64,000 bases of DNA from JAKLIN01 sp049288015 (GCA_049288015.1 JBAQGX010000004.1:1-64000), one strand, 5' to 3'. Positions 1-8,544 are shown, counted from the first letter of the stretch. The notes: a model not told the origin generated them from the letters alone. Made by a program: numbers and translations.

Positions 1-18
1 AACAAAAGAAGAACCTCA

Positions 19-40
19 GTAAGTTTTAAAAATAACTTAC
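19..40 (+). promoter_or_regulatory. tRNA-Asp promoter with dyad around the TATA box
   Basis: A TTAAAAAT TATA-like box (26-33) lies about 30 nt before tRNA-Asp. It is enclosed by perfect 7-bp inverted arms, GTAAGTT at 19-25 and AACTTAC at 34-40. The spacing suits a tRNA promoter. Whether the dyad binds a regulator is unknown. Confidence 0.5.
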
Positions 41-55
41 CATATCCTCATTTGA

Positions 56-127
56 GCTCCGGTAGTTTAATGGCTAGAACACGAGCCTGTCGCGCTTGAA
101 ACCCGGGTCCGATTCCCGGTCGGGGCG
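56..127 (+). tRNA. tRNA-Asp (GTC)
   Basis: A cloverleaf can be drawn by hand. The acceptor is GCTCCGG (56-62) with TCGGGGC (120-126), and the discriminator is G127, as usual for Asp. The anticodon stem CGAGC/GCTTG holds the loop CTGTCGC with anticodon GTC at 89-91. The T stem CCGGG/CCCGG carries the loop TCCGATT, which has C instead of T at position 55. No CCA is encoded. Its last 14 nt recur at 1396-1409. Confidence 0.95.
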
Positions 128-140
128 AATAGTTCCTAGT

Positions 141-172
141 GAGTAGTAACATTTCATAAGATTTATAAATAG
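141..172 (+). promoter_or_regulatory. extended promoter block (copy A)
   Basis: GAGTAGTAACATTTCATAAG directly precedes the TATA box TTTATAAA (162-169). The first T is 29 nt before the ATG at 191, which suggests a leaderless transcript. The same upstream block recurs before the genes at 42989, 28182 (minus strand) and 61798. Confidence 0.6.
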
Positions 173-190
173 TAAAATGCTTAGTTTATT

Positions 191-691
191 ATGAAAAATA
201 CAATACCAGAACAATTAGATAATCCTTTTGGTAATAATTGGTATAAACTTACTAGTCCTGTTCAAGGAGTTATTGCTGCAATAGACTATGATGGGTGTAA
301 CAATGAAATTTATAGAATAGGTTTAAGTGCAATGCAAATAACAAATTTAGGGATTGAAAGAAAATCTGAAAGAGAATCTGTACCATTAAGTCTTGAGAAG
401 ATATTAGAAATTGAAAAGAGAATGAAAAAGGGACTTTTAGATGGTCAAGACTTTGGTAATTTGGGAATTAGATATAATGGAAAATCTCTTCAGGCTCAAG
501 TTTATAATGCATTTGGGAAGAGAAGTATTGATGGTCCTGGAATTGCGATTTCATCCATCCTTGCTGAAGGTTTGGGGTTAAGGATTGGAGATAAAGTTAG
601 ATTATACACAGAAGATTCAATATCTCAAAAAAGTTTGGAAAAAGATTTTGATGATTATATATCCTATTTACAGCATCTCGACAGTCTTTAA
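191..691 (+). CDS. hypothetical protein, 166 aa
   Basis: I do not recognise a family. The protein is soluble, with no signal peptide or membrane segment. The N-terminal part looks beta-rich (for example LTSPVQGVIAAIDYDG), the middle is charged and helical, and the C-terminus is acidic. The ATG is supported by a TATA box 29 nt upstream. It is the first gene after tRNA-Asp and lies within the stretch bounded by the two copies of the tRNA 3' end, next to the toxin-antitoxin pair, so it may be accessory. Its promoter belongs to the shared extended type seen at three other loci. Confidence 0.6.
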   Translation: MKNTIPEQLDNPFGNNWYKLTSPVQGVIAAIDYDGCNNEIYRIGLSAMQITNLGIERKSERESVPLSLEKILEIEKRMKKGLLDGQDFGNLGIRYNGKSLQAQVYNAFGKRSIDGPGIAISSILAEGLGLRIGDKVRLYTEDSISQKSLEKDFDDYISYLQHLDSL

Positions 692-746
692 GATTAATTC
701 TAGGATTAGGAAGTTTTAAATAGTAAGATAATCTTACTTTCTTACA

Positions 747-953
747 GTGGAAATAACAAAGATAAGCTCAAAAGGTCAGATAGTAATTCCTCTAAAAATT
801 AGGAATGAACTCGAAATAAATGAAGGTTCGGTAGTTGCAATGGAGAAAATGAATGACATGTTAATGATTAAGAAGATAGATACTGATCTAATAAATCAAT
901 TTAAGAAAGGTTTAGAGGACGTAAAAGCAGGCAAGATAAGAAAAGTAGCCTAA
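747..953 (+). CDS. AbrB/SpoVT-type antitoxin
   Basis: A 68-residue protein whose first 45 residues form a swapped-hairpin AbrB DNA-binding domain (ITKISSKGQIVIPLKIRNEL, then EGSVVAMEK). In known systems this domain binds the TA promoter and the tail neutralises the toxin. The start is GTG; no upstream in-frame ATG fits, and a TTTAAATA box lies about 32 nt upstream. The stop codon abuts the stop of the toxin gene on the other strand (953/954), so the two genes converge rather than forming the usual co-directional operon. The antitoxin role is inferred from family and neighbour. Confidence 0.8.
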   Translation: MEITKISSKGQIVIPLKIRNELEINEGSVVAMEKMNDMLMIKKIDTDLINQFKKGLEDVKAGKIRKVA

Positions 954-1268
954 TTATTTACCTAATAACTTTTTCATATATTTTTTAAATTCGGGCAAAT
1001 ATTTTACTATTTCATTTATTGTTTCTTGTTGCTCTTTCTTTCTTCCAAAAGCCACCATTAATACAGCAGACAAATCATCATAAATTAAGTAATAGATTCT
1101 TTTTTCTCTTATTCTTTTCTCACGAAAAAATTTATACCTTATCTGATCTCCGACATAAGGATTTTCTTTGAGTTGTAAGTATATCTTTTTAATAATCTCT
1201 TTATCCAAATTAGAAAGTTTATCTATTTCTTCATCAAAGGTTTCAGTGGTATAAACTGAATAAGTCAT
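954..1268 (-). CDS. RelE/ParE-like toxin
   Basis: A 104-residue protein with the RelE/ParE layout: an N-terminal helical hairpin (TFDEEIDKLSNLDKEIIKKI), the NPYVGDQIRYKFFREKRI segment, then strands YYLIYDDLSAVLMVAFGRKK. Family members are mRNA interferases or gyrase poisons; which applies here cannot be told. Basic residues that often serve in catalysis or binding (R and K of FREKRIREKR, FGRKK) are present. No clear TATA box lies 29 nt before the ATG. It converges on the AbrB-like gene with zero spacing, an unusual TA arrangement. Confidence 0.75.
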   Translation of the reverse strand: MTYSVYTTETFDEEIDKLSNLDKEIIKKIYLQLKENPYVGDQIRYKFFREKRIREKRIYYLIYDDLSAVLMVAFGRKKEQQETINEIVKYLPEFKKYMKKLLGK

Positions 1269-1364
1269 AAGAAATTATAGCATTTCATATTTTTTATTTC
1301 TTTGCATTAAATTAGGAAACTTTTAAAAGCTTTAACAGCGTCAATAAATTAATAAACAGAAAAG

Positions 1365-1410
1365 ACGCCCACCTATTCCGACTAAATTGTAATGCTCCCG
1401 GTCGGGGCGT
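1365..1410 (+). repeat. tRNA-Asp 3'-end duplicate (att-like) with short stem
   Basis: TCCCGGTCGGGGCG at 1396-1409 exactly copies the last 14 nt of tRNA-Asp (114-127). Upstream ACGCCC (1365-1370) can pair with GGGCGT (1405-1410), so this may be a shrunken tRNA remnant. A copy of a tRNA 3' end at the far side of a cassette is the usual trace of tRNA-targeted integration. No integrase is seen. Confidence 0.55.
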
Positions 1411-1469
1411 AAAATTTAAAAAATATAGATGAACTTATAAATTGATTCTTATTAATAAGATAAAAAGAG

Positions 1470-1730
1470 ATGGAAAAGAATAAATCTAGTAAAAAAGTGA
1501 TTGTTAAGATGTATTCAACTCCCACATGTCCATGGTGTATAAAGACTAGGGAATTTCTTAAAAAGAATAAAATAAAATTTATAGATTTTGATGTTTCGAG
1601 AGATTCAAAGGCTGCAAAGGAGATGCTTAAGAAATCAAAAATGATGGCAACTCCCGTCATTGACATTGATGGAAAGATTATTGTTGGATTTGATGAGGAA
1701 CAATTAAAAAAGATCCTCAAGATTAAATAA
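1470..1730 (+). CDS. glutaredoxin-like thiol oxidoreductase
   Basis: An 86-residue thioredoxin-fold protein. The redox motif CPWC is at residues 20-23, the cis-Pro segment MATPVIDIDG follows, and GFDEEQLKKIL forms the last helix. The length and the GFDEEQL ending resemble NrdH/archaeal glutaredoxins that reduce disulfides in cytosolic proteins. A TATA-like box CTTATAAA lies at 1434, giving a leader of only a few nt. The stop codon overlaps the next start by one base (TAATG), so it is co-transcribed with the phosphatase. The physiological partner is unknown. Confidence 0.88.
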   Translation: MEKNKSSKKVIVKMYSTPTCPWCIKTREFLKKNKIKFIDFDVSRDSKAAKEMLKKSKMMATPVIDIDGKIIVGFDEEQLKKILKIK

Positions 1731-2197
1731 TGAGAAATCCGCATCCAAAAAAACCGATATTTGAATACTCAAAAATTACTGAGTATATCTATATTGGCAC
1801 AAACCAGTGCTGCTGGATGCACTTCAAAAATTCTTTGATAAAAAAAGGAGTTAAGGCAGATATAAGTTTGGAAAAAATAAGATTGGATCAGCCTTTTGGT
1901 GTTGAATACTATTTGTGGCTTCCAACAAAAGATCACGAGGCTCCAACCTTTAAACAGTTATCTTTAGGAACGGATTTTATTAGACAGTTAGTTGATAAAA
2001 AGATTAAAATCTTTGTTCATTGCAAGAACGGTCATGGAAGAGCTCCAACTTTAGTTGCAGCATATCTTATATCAACTGGGAAGAGCGTGAATGAGTCTAT
2101 TGAACTGATAAAAATGAAAAGGCCAGTTATACATCCAACAAAAGTCCAAATTGCTGCTCTTAAAAATTTTAAGAAGAGAACACAATTAAAAATTTAA
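1730..2197 (+). CDS. dual-specificity protein phosphatase
   Basis: A 155-residue cysteine phosphatase. The signature HCKNGHGRAPT places the catalytic Cys near residue 98 and the phosphate-binding Arg near 104. The general-acid loop probably lies in LPTKDHEAPTF. The fold matches small archaeal DSP/PTP-like enzymes that hydrolyse phospho-Tyr/Ser/Thr or small phosphate esters. It shares an operon with the glutaredoxin upstream (1-nt overlap); since such phosphatases are redox-sensitive at Cys, a functional tie is possible but not shown. A T-rich run follows the gene. Confidence 0.85.
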   Translation: MRNPHPKKPIFEYSKITEYIYIGTNQCCWMHFKNSLIKKGVKADISLEKIRLDQPFGVEYYLWLPTKDHEAPTFKQLSLGTDFIRQLVDKKIKIFVHCKNGHGRAPTLVAAYLISTGKSVNESIELIKMKRPVIHPTKVQIAALKNFKKRTQLKI

Positions 2198-2220
2198 CTT
2201 ATAATTCCTAATCTTTAGAT

Positions 2221-2232
2221 TTTTTCTTTTTT
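2221..2232 (+). terminator. T-rich terminator candidate
   Basis: A T tract (TTTTTCTTTTTT) about 25 nt after the phosphatase stop codon. Archaeal termination commonly occurs at such U-rich runs without a hairpin. Confidence 0.35.
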
Positions 2233-2266
2233 AATTATTTCTAGAAATGATCTCTTCAGTTGGAAG

Positions 2267-2284
2267 CACAATCTTTTTATTGTG
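2267..2284 (+). promoter_or_regulatory. inverted repeat over the MFS gene TATA region
   Basis: CACAAT (2267-2272) and ATTGTG (2279-2284) form a 6-bp dyad around the T-rich TATA-like element placed about 29 nt before the ATG at 2304. It could be an operator for the transporter gene; the arms are short, so chance is possible. Confidence 0.3.
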
Positions 2285-2303
2285 TGAATTTCTTATAAAG
2301 TAA

Positions 2304-3440
2304 ATGGAAGATGGTAGAAGGAATAGTATTCTGCTTGGGTCTTCAAGCTTATTCAATGATATAGGAAGCAATGCAATAAGTGCAATACTTCCATTTTACA
2401 TAATCGCATTCGGGGGCGGAGGAATTGCAATTGGTTTGATAAGTGGATTAAGGGACGGAGTTTCGAGCTTATTTAATATCATAGGAGGTTGGCTGTCAGA
2501 TAGATTGGGAAAAAGAAAACCTCTTGTATTTTTAGGATATTTAATATCTGATGTTTTCAAATTTCTTTTGTTGATTGCAAATTCGTGGCAGCAGATAATT
2601 GCGTTTGACTCTTCTTCAAGAGTTGGAAAGTTCAGAGATTCTCCAAGAGATGCAATACTTGCCAAATCTAAAAAGAGGAGAGGTAAAAGATTTGGTTTCC
2701 AGCAAATGATGGATAGTGCGGGGGCAGTGATAGGCACGCTGCTTGCCTTGTTTTTATTCTGGAAATTAAACATGAGTTTTAGTTCAATAATTTTAATTTC
2801 ATCTATAATTGCTTTAGTGTCTTTAGTTACAGTATCTCTTGTCAAAGATTACAAAAGCAAAAAAGTAAAAAGCAATTTATTCAAGAGTACAAAATCGCTC
2901 AGCAGAAATCTCAAATATTTTATTTTTGTCACTTCAGTATTTGTCTTTGCAAACTTTGGATTCTACATGTTTTTAGAACTAAGAGCTAAGGCAATAACAG
3001 GGAATATTATTATTCCACTTATCTTGTTTGTTCTCTTTAATCTTGCCTATTCCATTTTCCCAATACCATTTGGAAAGTTATCAGATAGAATAGGCAGAAA
3101 AAAAGTTTTGTTCATAGGTTACACTTTATTTTTCTTGATTAGTCTTTGCCTTGCATTTACATCCAATATAGTCTATCTTGGGATTTTATTTACGCTTTAT
3201 GGGCTGGTTTATGCAATTACAGATTCAGGCCAGAGGGCATTCATATCAGATCTTTCCGGAAACATGAAAGGAACTGCATATGGAACCTATTATTTTTTTA
3301 CAGGAATAGTAGCTATAGCTGGAGGGATAATTGCAGGGCTTTTATGGAATATCAACTACAGTTTGATGTTTGCTTTTACTGCAGTTGTAGCTTTAATTTC
3401 AATAATACTTCTTATATTTGTAAAAGAAAAAAGTGTCTAG
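2304..3440 (+). CDS. major facilitator superfamily transporter
   Basis: A 378-residue membrane protein with about twelve hydrophobic helices in two six-helix halves. The cytosolic loop-2 signatures GGWLSDRLGKRKP (first half) and GKLSDRIGRKKVL (second half) are the classic MFS motif in both halves. The charged segment KFRDSPRDAILA is typical of a subgroup of archaeal/bacterial MFS permeases. The substrate cannot be inferred. It is slightly shorter than usual (about 400). It stands alone with its own promoter. Confidence 0.9.
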   Translation: MEDGRRNSILLGSSSLFNDIGSNAISAILPFYIIAFGGGGIAIGLISGLRDGVSSLFNIIGGWLSDRLGKRKPLVFLGYLISDVFKFLLLIANSWQQIIAFDSSSRVGKFRDSPRDAILAKSKKRRGKRFGFQQMMDSAGAVIGTLLALFLFWKLNMSFSSIILISSIIALVSLVTVSLVKDYKSKKVKSNLFKSTKSLSRNLKYFIFVTSVFVFANFGFYMFLELRAKAITGNIIIPLILFVLFNLAYSIFPIPFGKLSDRIGRKKVLFIGYTLFFLISLCLAFTSNIVYLGILFTLYGLVYAITDSGQRAFISDLSGNMKGTAYGTYYFFTGIVAIAGGIIAGLLWNINYSLMFAFTAVVALISIILLIFVKEKSV

Positions 3441-3465
3441 ACATTAAAATCTCTTAAAGGTAATA

Positions 3466-3473
3466 TTTTTATA
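3466..3473 (+). promoter_or_regulatory. TATA box of the giant surface protein
   Basis: TTTTTATA lies 29 nt before the ATG at 3495. This argues for the internal ATG (MNKKRF...) as the true start of the large surface protein rather than the ATG at 3474, which lies at the TATA box itself. Confidence 0.55.
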
Positions 3474-3494
3474 ATGGTTTTTAGTGGTTTAACT

Positions 3495-6400
3495 ATGAAT
3501 AAAAAGAGGTTTTTATTTGTAATCGTATTGTTAATTTTCATTCTGTTTTTTAGTCTTGTTACTGCGTCTGTGTTTGACTGGCCGATGTTTCATAATAATA
3601 TTAATCGTACCGGTTATCAAAATGAGACTGTGAATATGACCAATTTTGGTTTAATAAGTACTTATTATACAATTGCTGTTCCAGATTCTCCAAGAGTTTC
3701 TAATGGGACTGTTTATATTGGCACAAGTAATTATATTTTTGCTTTAAATGCAACTAAAAATAGTGGGGAAAATCAAATATGGAACTATACTTTAGGAGGA
3801 GGTAGTTCTTGTTCTTCACCGGAGATATATAAGGGAATTGCTTATTCAGGATGTTCTGATAATAATATTTATGCTTTTAACGCGACAAACGGAAGCTTGA
3901 TTTGGAATTACAGTACTGGAGAGCCATTATATTCTCCTTCTTCTCCAGCAGTGTCTAATGGGGTGGTTTGGATTTTAAATTATTTTGGTAATATTTATGC
4001 GTTGAATGCGACAAACGGAAGCTTGATTTTGAATTACAGTACTGGAGAGATAGATCAGTCTTCTTCGCCGGCTATAGCTAACGGGATAGCTTATATTTCA
4101 GTTGCTAGTAAGGGGGTTTATGCTTTTAACGCGACAAACGGAAGCTTGATTTGGAATACTATTGGTAATGGGGGTGGTTTCTCCACTCCTGCTGTGGCTA
4201 ATGGAATAGTCTACAGTGCCTATGGCCCTTTGTATGCGTTGAATGCGACAAACGGAAGCTTGATTTGGAGTTATTTTATAGAGGGTGCTTCTTATTCTTC
4301 TCCAGCCGTATACAATGGGACTGTCTATATTGGAAGTAGTGATAAAAATGTTTATGCTATTAATGCTACAAACGGAAGTTTAATTTGGAATTATACTACG
4401 GGAGGTACAATTTCTTCTTCTCCAGCAGTGTCTAACGGGGTAGTTTGGATTGGAAGTTATGATAAAAATGTTTATGCTCTTAATTCAACTAATGGAAATT
4501 TAATTTGGAATTATACTACAGGAGGATCAATAGAGTCTACTTCGTCGCCTGCCGTGTCTCACGGTATAGTCTATATTGGAAGTGATGATGGGAACGTCTA
4601 TGAATTTAGCAATCAAACTAGTCCTTATTATTGTGATTCTTGCATGAGCTGTAACTATGAAATCCAAGAGGCCAATCCGGGTGAGACTGTTAGATTGACT
4701 GCTTCAATAAGTAATAATGCACCTACAAATTATTGCATAGACTTTGCTGGTAGGGATAATGTAAATTTTGATTGCCAGGGCTACTCTATAACTAGTTCTA
4801 ATCCCAATTTTAATCAGGATGGAATCTACCTAAACAGCTCTAATGGGGGGAGTAATAATGATACGATAAGTAATTGCAATATAGTTAATTTTGGAAATGG
4901 AATAGTGCTGAATTCCAGTTCAAATAATACCCTGTCAAATATAAATGAAACCTCTCAACTTGAGGGTTTTGGGATTTTTCTTGATTCAAATTCAAGTAAC
5001 AATACATTATCAAACATAAACACCAGTTTCAACGCCCATGGAATTTTTCTTAACTCAAATTCAAACAATAACAGTTTGTCAAATATAAATTCGGATTCAA
5101 ACGACGGCTACGGGATCTATCTCTCAGAAGTTTCAAATAATATTTTATCAAATATAAATACCACTGCTAATCTTGCTGGTGGATTTTACATATCATCCTC
5201 TAACAATAGTATTCTTTCCAATCTAGATTCCAATCTAGATGCATCTGTAGGTGTGGCTGTGTATTCTTGTGTCAATAATACGGTCGAGAATTCAATATTT
5301 TCAAATGAATCAGCTTCTGGAGGACAGGGGATTAGTGTAAGTGGCGGAGGTCTACCTTATCCGCAGAATAATACTTTTACAAACATAATTTCAATTAATA
5401 ATTCTTATGGAGCTTACATAGCATCTGGTTGGAATAATACTTTTTCCAATATAACTTTAAATTTAAATTCTAATACGGGTGCTGATATTGAATTTTCTAA
5501 TGATACTTTTACAAACGTGACTTCCGAAAATTCCAATGGGATTGGATTTTTTTTAGATTTAGATCCTGGAAATTCAATAATTAGAAATTCTAATATGAGC
5601 AACAATTCAATGAATTTATTTTTTGGAAAACTTTCAGAATTTTCTCCTTCAGAGTTTAACCAAGTGATAGACTATTCAAATATTTTCGATTATTCTTATA
5701 GACTGTATTATAACAGTTCGGTTTCAAATTATGTTTTCAGTTCAGCCAATGCTCCTAATGCTGCAATGATGATTTGCGAAAACTGCAGCAATGTAACTTA
5801 TAAAAATCTTGATCTTAGCCATGAAACTAATTTTGGATTATACTTTTATAATACTTCTAACTCTTTAGTCCAAAATATCAACTCTAGTTTTAACGGCGAT
5901 GGTATAGATCTAAGTTCAAGTTCTAACAATACTTTATTAAATGTGACCATTCTACTAAATAGTGGGGAGGATCCATATTATACTTTTTTTGCTAATAACA
6001 GTGTTTATCTTCTTTCTAGTTCAAATAATACTTTGAATGATATAACTGCATTTAATAATTCTCAGGCAGTTGGAATTAGAATTGGTCTAAACTCAAACAA
6101 TAATTATATATCAAACATAAATGCTGGTTCCGACTCTTATGGAATTTATCTTAGTGCAAGCAATAATATCTTGTCGAACATAGATGCTAGTTTATCTTCC
6201 CAAGAAGGGATTTTTCTTGACCTTAATTCAAACAATAATACTTTATTGAATGTAAATGCAGATAATTCTACCAATGGGGGAATACAGTTGGATGGTTCAA
6301 ATAATACTCTGATAAACATAACGGCAGACTATCCTGGTGGCATTGGAATTTTGCTTGATAGTTCCTTAGGTAGTAATTTGTTGTATAATGTAAGTGCGAA

Positions 6401-8477
6401 TTATGTTATTGGGGAAGGTGGACCTAAATCATTTAATTCACAAGATTATGGAGACTACGCAATGGGTCCCCTTCCAAATACAAGAAGTTTTGGGAGTTAT
6501 AAATTTAGTCCTCTTACGGGTGAGGGTCCGAATGGTGGAATTTCCCTCCAGTATACACCAAATAATGTGCTGAATAACATCAGTGCAATTGGAGACGGTT
6601 CTGCTTTTATAGGAGATATCTTACTTTCCTCAAGTTCAAATAATACGTTATCAAATATAAACTCTGGGGATTCTTCGGGAAGCCCTTGTGGAATTAATTT
6701 AGATTATTTATCTTCAAACAATAATTTAACAAATGTAACTGTAAATAATTGTTATAATACAAACGGAATTATATTGAGCGGCTCAGATAACATTCTGACA
6801 AATATAACTGCAGATTCTGACGGTAATAATGCAAATCTTAATGCATTATATGTAACAGGTTCAACCAATAATTTAACGAATATAACTGCAACTAGTAATG
6901 GTCTGGCTGGAATTTATCTTAGTGGAGATGTAGGTAACATTTTGACCAATGTAAATTCTTCAAATAATGTATATGGAATTTTGTTTTCTTCTTCTAGCTA
7001 TGATACCTTATCTAGCTCTTACATTACAGATAATCTTTATGGCTTGGAGGATGATTTCGTACCAAATAACAATATGATATATAATAATTTGTTCAATAAT
7101 ACTATTTATAATGATAACCTTAATTATTATGAGCCTGGAATAAGCAATTTTAATACAACTTTAACTTCAGGAACAAATATTTTAGGAGGGTCATTTATCG
7201 GCGGAAATTACTGGGGTAGTTGGAGCGCTCCTGGAACAGGATTTTCTGATACTTGTGTGGATGCAAATTCTGATGGAATTTGTGATTCCCCTTATCCTTT
7301 GCAAGATGCACTGAATTATGACTACTTGCCTTTAAGCCTTGTTCAGCCAGGGAAGTCTGGGGTACCAACAATTACATTGAATACTCCAACAGATGGTTAT
7401 ACTTCTTCCGTATCTGGTGTTACTTTTAATGCTACGTTGACTTCTATTGTGCAGATTGCAAATGTTTCTTTGATATTAAATGGGGTACTAAGTCAAACAA
7501 ACTCTAGTGAGATAGATAATGGAGATTATCTTTTTACATCAAACCTTGCAGATGGAAGTTATCTTTGGGCTTATTTAGCTTGTGATACTTCTGACTCTTG
7601 TGTAACTTCACAGATGCAAAGTTTAACTGTTTCAACTTCAGGAGGATTTTCTGGTAGTGGGGGCTCAGGAGGTTCGGGAGGTGGAGGAAGTGGTAGTTTC
7701 TCGGGAGGTAGTGCAGGTTCGGGTTCTTCCGGGGCAAGCACTATCTTTTCTGGAACGGGATATAATTTCTATCCAAATGTTCCTGTAACTATTTTGGTAA
7801 ATGTGACTAATGTAGATTTGACTAAATTAGTAATTGTGTCTAGTAAAGTTGTTCAAGATGCTTCAATAACTATATTACCTGCTTCAAAGGCTTCTAAGTC
7901 TGACTTGAATGTTTCTTCGTCTCCAGGCCAAGTATATCAATCCTTCCAGATAAACACAAAAAATATAGACGATTCTGAGATTGCAAATGTATCATTTTAC
8001 TTCAGAATGAATATGAGCTGGATGAATTCAAATAATCTGAACTCAAGAAATGTTTTACTATTCAGAAATACAGGAACAACTCTTATTCCATTGAATTCAA
8101 CTTTTTTGTCAAATGATATGAAGTATAACTACTATAGTGCATTATCTCCAGGGTTATCAAAGTACTCAATATTTGCTTCAAATTCTGAATGTAATCTTGG
8201 AGATTTAAGATGCTTTGGCAATGATTTCCAGTTTTGTGGTTTAACTGGTTCTTGGATAGTTGTTCAGACGTGCCAATATGGGTGTAAGGATTTTGCCTGT
8301 GTTCCAAACCCAAAATCAACGGGTTTTTTGAATAATATAAAATCCAATGCAGGTGAATACTTATTTTATCTTGTAATCTTCCTTATCTTACTTGGAATTG
8401 TTGTTTTTGTTTATCTTTTATATAGATACATTTCTGGAAAATATAGAGAAATATCTAGAGTGAGTAAGTACCATTGA
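3495..8477 (+). CDS. giant surface protein: beta-propeller, beta-helix, C-terminal anchor
   Basis: About 1660 residues. Residues 1-25 are a signal peptide (MNKKRFLFVIVLLIFILFF). Residues 30-375 hold PQQ/BamB-like propeller repeats with the recurring NATNGSLIWNY. A Cys-rich linker (CDSCMSCNY) leads to a right-handed beta-helix of NosD/CASH type (about 400-1280) full of NNTLSNI repeats. Then follow an Ig-like module, a Gly-Ser linker, a PGF-pre-PGF-like domain with FRMNMSWM, a Cys-rich module and a C-terminal membrane helix (YLVIFLILLGIVVFVYLLYRY with a cytosolic basic tail). Very many Asn sequons suggest heavy N-glycosylation. It probably acts at the cell surface as an adhesin or carbohydrate-binding protein; the ligand is unknown. 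Confidence 0.85.
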   Translation: MNKKRFLFVIVLLIFILFFSLVTASVFDWPMFHNNINRTGYQNETVNMTNFGLISTYYTIAVPDSPRVSNGTVYIGTSNYIFALNATKNSGENQIWNYTLGGGSSCSSPEIYKGIAYSGCSDNNIYAFNATNGSLIWNYSTGEPLYSPSSPAVSNGVVWILNYFGNIYALNATNGSLILNYSTGEIDQSSSPAIANGIAYISVASKGVYAFNATNGSLIWNTIGNGGGFSTPAVANGIVYSAYGPLYALNATNGSLIWSYFIEGASYSSPAVYNGTVYIGSSDKNVYAINATNGSLIWNYTTGGTISSSPAVSNGVVWIGSYDKNVYALNSTNGNLIWNYTTGGSIESTSSPAVSHGIVYIGSDDGNVYEFSNQTSPYYCDSCMSCNYEIQEANPGETVRLTASISNNAPTNYCIDFAGRDNVNFDCQGYSITSSNPNFNQDGIYLNSSNGGSNNDTISNCNIVNFGNGIVLNSSSNNTLSNINETSQLEGFGIFLDSNSSNNTLSNINTSFNAHGIFLNSNSNNNSLSNINSDSNDGYGIYLSEVSNNILSNINTTANLAGGFYISSSNNSILSNLDSNLDASVGVAVYSCVNNTVENSIFSNESASGGQGISVSGGGLPYPQNNTFTNIISINNSYGAYIASGWNNTFSNITLNLNSNTGADIEFSNDTFTNVTSENSNGIGFFLDLDPGNSIIRNSNMSNNSMNLFFGKLSEFSPSEFNQVIDYSNIFDYSYRLYYNSSVSNYVFSSANAPNAAMMICENCSNVTYKNLDLSHETNFGLYFYNTSNSLVQNINSSFNGDGIDLSSSSNNTLLNVTILLNSGEDPYYTFFANNSVYLLSSSNNTLNDITAFNNSQAVGIRIGLNSNNNYISNINAGSDSYGIYLSASNNILSNIDASLSSQEGIFLDLNSNNNTLLNVNADNSTNGGIQLDGSNNTLINITADYPGGIGILLDSSLGSNLLYNVSANYVIGEGGPKSFNSQDYGDYAMGPLPNTRSFGSYKFSPLTGEGPNGGISLQYTPNNVLNNISAIGDGSAFIGDILLSSSSNNTLSNINSGDSSGSPCGINLDYLSSNNNLTNVTVNNCYNTNGIILSGSDNILTNITADSDGNNANLNALYVTGSTNNLTNITATSNGLAGIYLSGDVGNILTNVNSSNNVYGILFSSSSYDTLSSSYITDNLYGLEDDFVPNNNMIYNNLFNNTIYNDNLNYYEPGISNFNTTLTSGTNILGGSFIGGNYWGSWSAPGTGFSDTCVDANSDGICDSPYPLQDALNYDYLPLSLVQPGKSGVPTITLNTPTDGYTSSVSGVTFNATLTSIVQIANVSLILNGVLSQTNSSEIDNGDYLFTSNLADGSYLWAYLACDTSDSCVTSQMQSLTVSTSGGFSGSGGSGGSGGGGSGSFSGGSAGSGSSGASTIFSGTGYNFYPNVPVTILVNVTNVDLTKLVIVSSKVVQDASITILPASKASKSDLNVSSSPGQVYQSFQINTKNIDDSEIANVSFYFRMNMSWMNSNNLNSRNVLLFRNTGTTLIPLNSTFLSNDMKYNYYSALSPGLSKYSIFASNSECNLGDLRCFGNDFQFCGLTGSWIVVQTCQYGCKDFACVPNPKSTGFLNNIKSNAGEYLFYLVIFLILLGIVVFVYLLYRYISGKYREISRVSKYH
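3880..4515 (+). repeat. near-identical propeller repeats at DNA level
   Basis: The block GCGACAAACGGAAGCTTGAT recurs almost unchanged near 3882, 4008, 4131 and 4246, with a diverging copy at 4367 and a more diverged one near 4480. Codon choice is preserved between copies, which points to recent duplication or gene conversion rather than protein-level conservation alone. Confidence 0.75.
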
Positions 8478-8515
8478 ATAGTGTAGTAACTAGTCAGGAA
8501 CTACATTCCGCAACA

Positions 8516-8523
8516 TTTATATA
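8516..8523 (+). promoter_or_regulatory. TATA box of the beta-barrel-like gene
   Basis: TTTATATA with the first T exactly 29 nt before the ATG at 8545, consistent with a leaderless transcript. Confidence 0.6.
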
Positions 8524-8544
8524 GGTATAATTCTTCAAAAAACC

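Noticed and set aside
1382..1744. Minus-strand open frame of 120 codons across the glutaredoxin gene
   Set aside because: It is antisense to a clear CPWC glutaredoxin and has no promoter; a shadow frame.
2396..2845. Minus-strand open frame opposite the MFS gene
   Set aside because: No protein-like motif; it mirrors codons of the transporter.
3146..3457. Plus-strand alternate frame at the end of the MFS gene
   Set aside because: Aromatic-rich shadow translation in a frame that competes with conserved transporter helices.
3880..4515. Regular repeats that could suggest a CRISPR array
   Set aside because: Repeats are in frame within a propeller-coding gene, spacers code for protein, and no cas gene is present.
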